Assembly (NCBI GenBank): GCA_016787445.1
Contig: JAEUTQ010000012.1
Span: forward strand, 62,001-126,000
DNA: 64,000 nucleotides
DNA from: Bacteroidia bacterium
Lineage (GTDB): Bacteria; Bacteroidota; Bacteroidia; B-17B0; Aurantibacillaceae
Direction: 5' to 3'
Positions 60,157-64,000 of the stretch are shown here, in pieces. The notes beneath the pieces were generated by a model. That model was not told the origin of the DNA. It searched no databases and saw only the letters and a program-made list of their open reading frames with translations. Within the stretch, counting starts at the first letter, position 1; each line of letters opens with the position of its first letter. The position numbers were made by a program, and so were the translations under genes.

Positions 60157-62883
60157 TTATTGTTTCACAAACTTTTTCACTACAATCTCATTGCTGTTAA
60201 AGTTAATGTTTAGAAAGTATACACCGGCATTGAGTTCGTTAATATGTATGGTGCTTTGATTTAAACCATTGAGTTGACCACTTTTTATGTTTCTTCCCAA
60301 TACATCTGTTATGTTGTAAGTACATTTTCCAAACTCAATATCGCTTTTGATTTGTATATAGGTTTGAGCAGGATTCGGATACAAATCAATCAAGTGTTTA
60401 ATGCTTTTATTTTCCTGGATGTTTACTTTTTGTAAACAGTTTGGAATCGCGCCACTATAGAAGCTTTTTACTTTACGTGCATCCTGAATCAGTTTGTTGA
60501 CGCTGGCAATGTTTCTGTTGCTGGTTGCAGCACTATCCACCGACCAAACTAAAGCATGTTCAAATTCAGTTTGTCCTTTGGACGGTAAATTAAAAGGACC
60601 GCTGCTTATATGATAAGTGCGATCAGATGGCCAATTGCCAGCACTGGATTCTGACCAGTTGCCCGCACACGGATTATTTTGGTAATTCATCCATGGGAAA
60701 ACAAATTTAGTTGGTGTTGTTCCACCGTAGGCATTACCTCCGCAAGTGAAATTTGTACTATCATACCAGCGGCCCTCCATGTAATTATGATACCTGTATG
60801 GATACTTTAAATGATTAGGCGGAAATTGGTAAATACCACCTGTAGAATGAGTAAAGGCGCTCATCAAGCATTTTTCTCCGGGTTCATCAATGATACTGTC
60901 TTGATCATTATCAATCAAATCTCCGGCAGTTGCCAATGGACCATTTAATACAATATGTCCGGTTGCAGGGGTGAATTTTTGATAGCCGGCTGCACCACCA
61001 TAGGTTTCATCCAGTGTGTCAGCATTATAAACAAACCCCAAATTATCATGTACGCTGCATCCAACATAATCATCAACATAATTCCCCAAATCCGGATCAC
61101 TCCAATTTAAAATGTACATGTCGTGATAATTATTGTTACTCCGGTTATAAATTTTATAATCGTAAAAAGTAGTATAAGCTAATTCGTTGCGGCCGTTGAT
61201 AATGTTCGGACAACCATAGGCATATGCCATGCAATGGATTTCAATACCCAATGGTAAACCTCCGCTCTCTGTATGATTGCCCAATTTATCATTGAATATA
61301 AAATAGAGGGCTTGGTCGCCTTTGATTTTAGGATAGTCACCTTGTTGCCAATTATAAATACCATCACCATTCACATCCACAAAGGGGGCTAAGTTTTTAG
61401 CTTTGTTTCCTGTTCCGTTTGCCGGCCAGTTCACGATGTCGGGAGTCGGTGTGTAGCTAAGCGGAACATTACCCAAATTAAATTGGGTAATGAAATTATT
61501 GATATCGGTATAACTTACCTTCCAGATATGATCATAATTAAATGCGTTTAAAGTGTCGGCTTCACCGTTAAGTGTGTCCAATGCCCCAGGCCAAAAATCG
61601 CAACCTTTCATTCTGTATCTTTGAGCTGCTAAGTGGAGCTGATTCGATGCATCTAAACCACCAATCCAAAATGAATTGCACAAACCAGAATGTACGCCAC
61701 TGCCTTTAGGTACTTCATACATAGGACCCCCTGCAGTAACGTCCCAATGCATGTCGCCGCGGTTCATAATCTTTGCTTTTACCTGATTGATGTCAAGATT
61801 TTTGGTATTATTTTGATTAATGATAAAATCATTATTCCTAAACGCTTCTAATTCCGAATAAAGTGTTTCATCAAAATTGATAAAATGAATGATTCCTTGA
61901 TATAACATGGTAGATTGCAGGGATGCAATTAAAATTTTACCGGAAGCATTTGTAAATAGTGAACCTCGTAAATTAGTTCCTTTTTTAGGGTGAAAATAAT
62001 TTATACGGTTGCCGGGTAATAATTCAACCAAAAAAGCATGACTTAGTGCGTTTTCTCCGATATACATTACTCCACCATTTGGACCTTTACATAAGCCTCC
62101 TTGGCCATAACCATTATAATTATTGTCGGGATACAAGTCTTTGAAGTAGGAGAAAATCCCTCCGCTGAATTTCGTTGGGCCATAGCTGCTTGTTAGCCAT
62201 TTGTCACCATTGCTATCGATATAAAGATTAGAAAAATTAATACCTGTTGTAATTGTAGAAACAGCAGTAGTAAAACCCGTTGAAGTGAATGTAGGATTAT
62301 ACGTAAACTGCACGATGCTATTGGAGTTACAAGCCCAAATTGTATTGGAATTTTCTGCGCGTAAACTCCAAATTGAATTTGTAGGAAACAAGCCATTCGA
62401 GATATTGTAATTTGTGAAGTTGGTGCCGTCAAATCTGGATAAACCACGATTCGTTCCGATAAATAACATGTTACTGTTAAATTCTAGCGAATAAATAACT
62501 GTATCCGGTAAACCATTCACAATTGTATAATTCGTAAAATTAGTACCGTCAAATTTTACCAGACCTCTCGTAGTGCCAATCCACATATTTCCCAAATTAT
62601 CTTCTTTAAAACAATTCACAGAAATTGGTGCCGGTAGACTTGGAGTGTTTGTTTTGTTATAGATAGTCCAGGTTGTTGTAGTTGTATTATAAACAGAAAC
62701 TATAACTGAGGCAGACAATGAAGCCTGATATCCCATCCAAACTTTACCGGAATTATCCTCGTAAATGCATCTTGATGGTAACGAGGAAGACGAAGGAATG
62801 GATGTGGAATAACTTGTAAAACCATTCTGCGAAAAGAATGATTTTGAAAAAATCAGGAAGAATATTAATAAAGTTTTTTTCAT
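60157..62883 (-). CDS. T9SS-exported propeller protein, array member 2
   Basis: 908 residues with the same layout as members 1 and 3: signal peptide (KTLLIFFLIFSKSFFSQNG), propeller blades (LGNMWIGTTRGLVKFDG), the conserved middle with CNSFWIGGLDASNQLHLAAQ and GIEIHCMAYAYGCPN, calcium-like loops (DVNGDGIYNW, DNDQDSIIDE) and a T9SS sorting domain (DLYPNPAQTYIQIKS). Just after the start codon a block of about 40 nt encoding the end of the signal peptide is identical to member 1. It is separated from member 1 by 92 nt and from member 3 by 9 nt, so 2 and 3 are likely co-transcribed. Confidence 0.88.
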   Translation of the reverse strand: MKKTLLIFFLIFSKSFFSQNGFTSYSTSIPSSSSLPSRCIYEDNSGKVWMGYQASLSASVIVSVYNTTTTTWTIYNKTNTPSLPAPISVNCFKEDNLGNMWIGTTRGLVKFDGTNFTNYTIVNGLPDTVIYSLEFNSNMLFIGTNRGLSRFDGTNFTNYNISNGLFPTNSIWSLRAENSNTIWACNSNSIVQFTYNPTFTSTGFTTAVSTITTGINFSNLYIDSNGDKWLTSSYGPTKFSGGIFSYFKDLYPDNNYNGYGQGGLCKGPNGGVMYIGENALSHAFLVELLPGNRINYFHPKKGTNLRGSLFTNASGKILIASLQSTMLYQGIIHFINFDETLYSELEAFRNNDFIINQNNTKNLDINQVKAKIMNRGDMHWDVTAGGPMYEVPKGSGVHSGLCNSFWIGGLDASNQLHLAAQRYRMKGCDFWPGALDTLNGEADTLNAFNYDHIWKVSYTDINNFITQFNLGNVPLSYTPTPDIVNWPANGTGNKAKNLAPFVDVNGDGIYNWQQGDYPKIKGDQALYFIFNDKLGNHTESGGLPLGIEIHCMAYAYGCPNIINGRNELAYTTFYDYKIYNRSNNNYHDMYILNWSDPDLGNYVDDYVGCSVHDNLGFVYNADTLDETYGGAAGYQKFTPATGHIVLNGPLATAGDLIDNDQDSIIDEPGEKCLMSAFTHSTGGIYQFPPNHLKYPYRYHNYMEGRWYDSTNFTCGGNAYGGTTPTKFVFPWMNYQNNPCAGNWSESSAGNWPSDRTYHISSGPFNLPSKGQTEFEHALVWSVDSAATSNRNIASVNKLIQDARKVKSFYSGAIPNCLQKVNIQENKSIKHLIDLYPNPAQTYIQIKSDIEFGKCTYNITDVLGRNIKSGQLNGLNQSTIHINELNAGVYFLNINFNSNEIVVKKFVKQ

Positions 62884-62892
62884 GTTATAAAT

Positions 62893-64000
62893 TTATTGCT
62901 TCACAAACTTTTTTACTGCAAGTTGGTTACTATCAAAGTTAAGATTCAAAAAGTAAATTCCCGCATTTAATTCGTTAATATTAATGGTACTCTTACTCAA
63001 ATCACGTAGGTGTCCGGTTTTTATGGTACGTCCTGTTACATCCATGATACTGTAGTCACATTTCCCTAATTCCACATCACTTGAAATTTGCAGATAGGAT
63101 TGCGCGGGATTTGGATACAATCCAATTAAATGATTGATGCTTTCGTTTTCTTTTATGCCAATATTTATTTTCTGCAAACAATTTGGAATGGCTCCATTAT
63201 AAAAACTTCTTACTTTTCTTGCATCTTGAATTAATTTGTTTACGCTGGCTATGTTTCTGTTGCTGGTTGCAGAACTATCCACCGACCAAACTAAAGCAAG
63301 CTCAAATTCGGTTTGTCCTTTGGAGGGTAAATTAAACGGACCGCTGCTTATGTTATATCCTCTGTCACCAGCGAGATTACCTACACTAAGTTCTGTCCAG
63401 TTACTTGCGCATGGATTGTTTTGGTAATTCATCCATGGGTACACAAATTTAGTTGGCGTGGTGCCACCATAAGCATTACCACCACATGTAAAACTAGTAC
63501 TGTCTTTCCAGTAACCACTCATATAATTATAAAAATTATTTGCGTTGGAAGGCCAAGTTGTTGCTGGAGGTACGGAACCTATGTTATTATTGAAATAGTT
63601 AAACACATTCATTAAGCATCGTTCACCCGGTTCGTCTATGATGCTGTCGTTATCATTATCAATCAAATCTCCTGAATTAGCAATCGGGCCTTTTAAAATG
63701 GTGCGGCCACAGGCGGGTGGGTATAAGTCATAACCTGGAGGTCCAGCAAAGCCATAATCAGCTGAGTCGGCATTATAAATAAAACCTAGATTATCTTGAA
63801 CACTGCTGCCAATGTAATCATCCACATAACTCCCTAAATCCGCATTACTTCTATGCGCTACATACATATCGTGGTAATTATTATTACTGCGGTTATAAAT
63901 TTTATAATCGTAAAAAGTAGTATAAGCTAATTCGTTGCGGCCATTGATGACATTCGGACAACCATAAGCATAAGCCATGCAATGGATTTCAACACCCAAT
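62893..64000 (-). CDS. T9SS-exported propeller protein, array member 3 (5' part outside window)
   Basis: At least 369 residues, open to the window edge, so the start, signal peptide and propeller lie outside. What is seen is the conserved middle (EIHCMAYAYGCPN, FTCGGNAYGGTTPTKFVYPWMNYQ) and the T9SS sorting domain (GLYPNPAQSYLQISS ... GIYFLNLNF). It is closer to member 2 than to member 1. The apparent ATG at 63999 is internal, since the same residues occur mid-protein in the other two. Confidence 0.85.
   Translation of the reverse strand, partial: LGVEIHCMAYAYGCPNVINGRNELAYTTFYDYKIYNRSNNNYHDMYVAHRSNADLGSYVDDYIGSSVQDNLGFIYNADSADYGFAGPPGYDLYPPACGRTILKGPIANSGDLIDNDNDSIIDEPGERCLMNVFNYFNNNIGSVPPATTWPSNANNFYNYMSGYWKDSTSFTCGGNAYGGTTPTKFVYPWMNYQNNPCASNWTELSVGNLAGDRGYNISSGPFNLPSKGQTEFELALVWSVDSSATSNRNIASVNKLIQDARKVRSFYNGAIPNCLQKINIGIKENESINHLIGLYPNPAQSYLQISSDVELGKCDYSIMDVTGRTIKTGHLRDLSKSTININELNAGIYFLNLNFDSNQLAVKKFVKQ

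Noticed and set aside
63999-64000. Start codon of the last propeller gene at 63999
   Set aside because: The same residues lie in the middle of both paralogs, so this ATG is internal and the gene continues outside the window.

Overview
The window is AT-rich and looks like a chromosome segment of a free-living Bacteroidota bacterium (Flavobacteriia/Sphingobacteriia-like). Several proteins end in type IX secretion (T9SS) sorting domains: type A 'PNP...' tails and one gliding-type (type B) tail. Where promoters can be read they fit the Bacteroidota pattern TTTG-N19/20-TAnnTTTG, and most starts lack a Shine-Dalgarno sequence. No rRNA, tRNA, CRISPR array or insertion sequence was seen, and there is no gene-free stretch longer than about 300 bases.

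Layout. 1-6278: a cut-off DMT permease, ribD, ffh, a small lipoprotein, folD, and an ECF sigma factor with its membrane partner. 6413-9629: a signalling operon (YfiR-like, TPR, HAMP-SpoIIE phosphatase). 9701-18345: a 2-oxoacid dehydrogenase E2, a PorE-like envelope protein, a methyltransferase, priA, a YedK/HMCES-type protein and an orphan ORF. 18525-26466: two secreted subtilisins whose 3' halves and terminators are duplicated. 26611-28683: Ppx/GppA and an NtrC-like regulator without the usual output parts.

28680-43773 is the most interesting part. It is an accessory locus of three operons. Plus-strand operon: MBOAT-SGNH membrane fusion, carrier protein, free-standing adenylation domain, acyl-CoA-dehydrogenase-like flavoprotein and Asp/Asn beta-hydroxylase-like enzyme. 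The hand-read specificity code of the adenylation domain, DLFYLALVCK, is nearly that of the proline-activating enzymes that start pyrrole-2-carboxyl biosynthesis, and the dehydrogenase is of the matching type. With the MBOAT and SGNH parts this resembles the Dlt system (DltA/B/C/D) with proline or pyrrole in place of D-alanine. Facing operon: two KAS III enzymes, a second carrier protein, an SDR, a polyprenyl-phosphate-type GT2 and a GNAT. Flanks: two sulfotransferases of different families, a glycosyltransferase-like protein and a TMTC-like GT-C/TPR protein. My proposal is a system that makes an unusual carrier-bound acyl group and attaches it to a sulfated surface glycan or glycoprotein. Product and acceptor are inferred.

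43896-48884: a small secreted protein and a 1546-residue repeat adhesin exported by T9SS. 48936-52497: GT2, gmhB-like, hddC-like, gmhA (an activated-heptose branch without a kinase here) and phoH. 52596-57283: a SAM hydrolase-like protein, an ABM monooxygenase, and a MarR-pirin-YceI-pirin operon with two matching palindromic operators, followed by an F420-reductase-like protein. 57299-64000: a tandem array of three related T9SS-exported propeller proteins, the last cut by the window edge.
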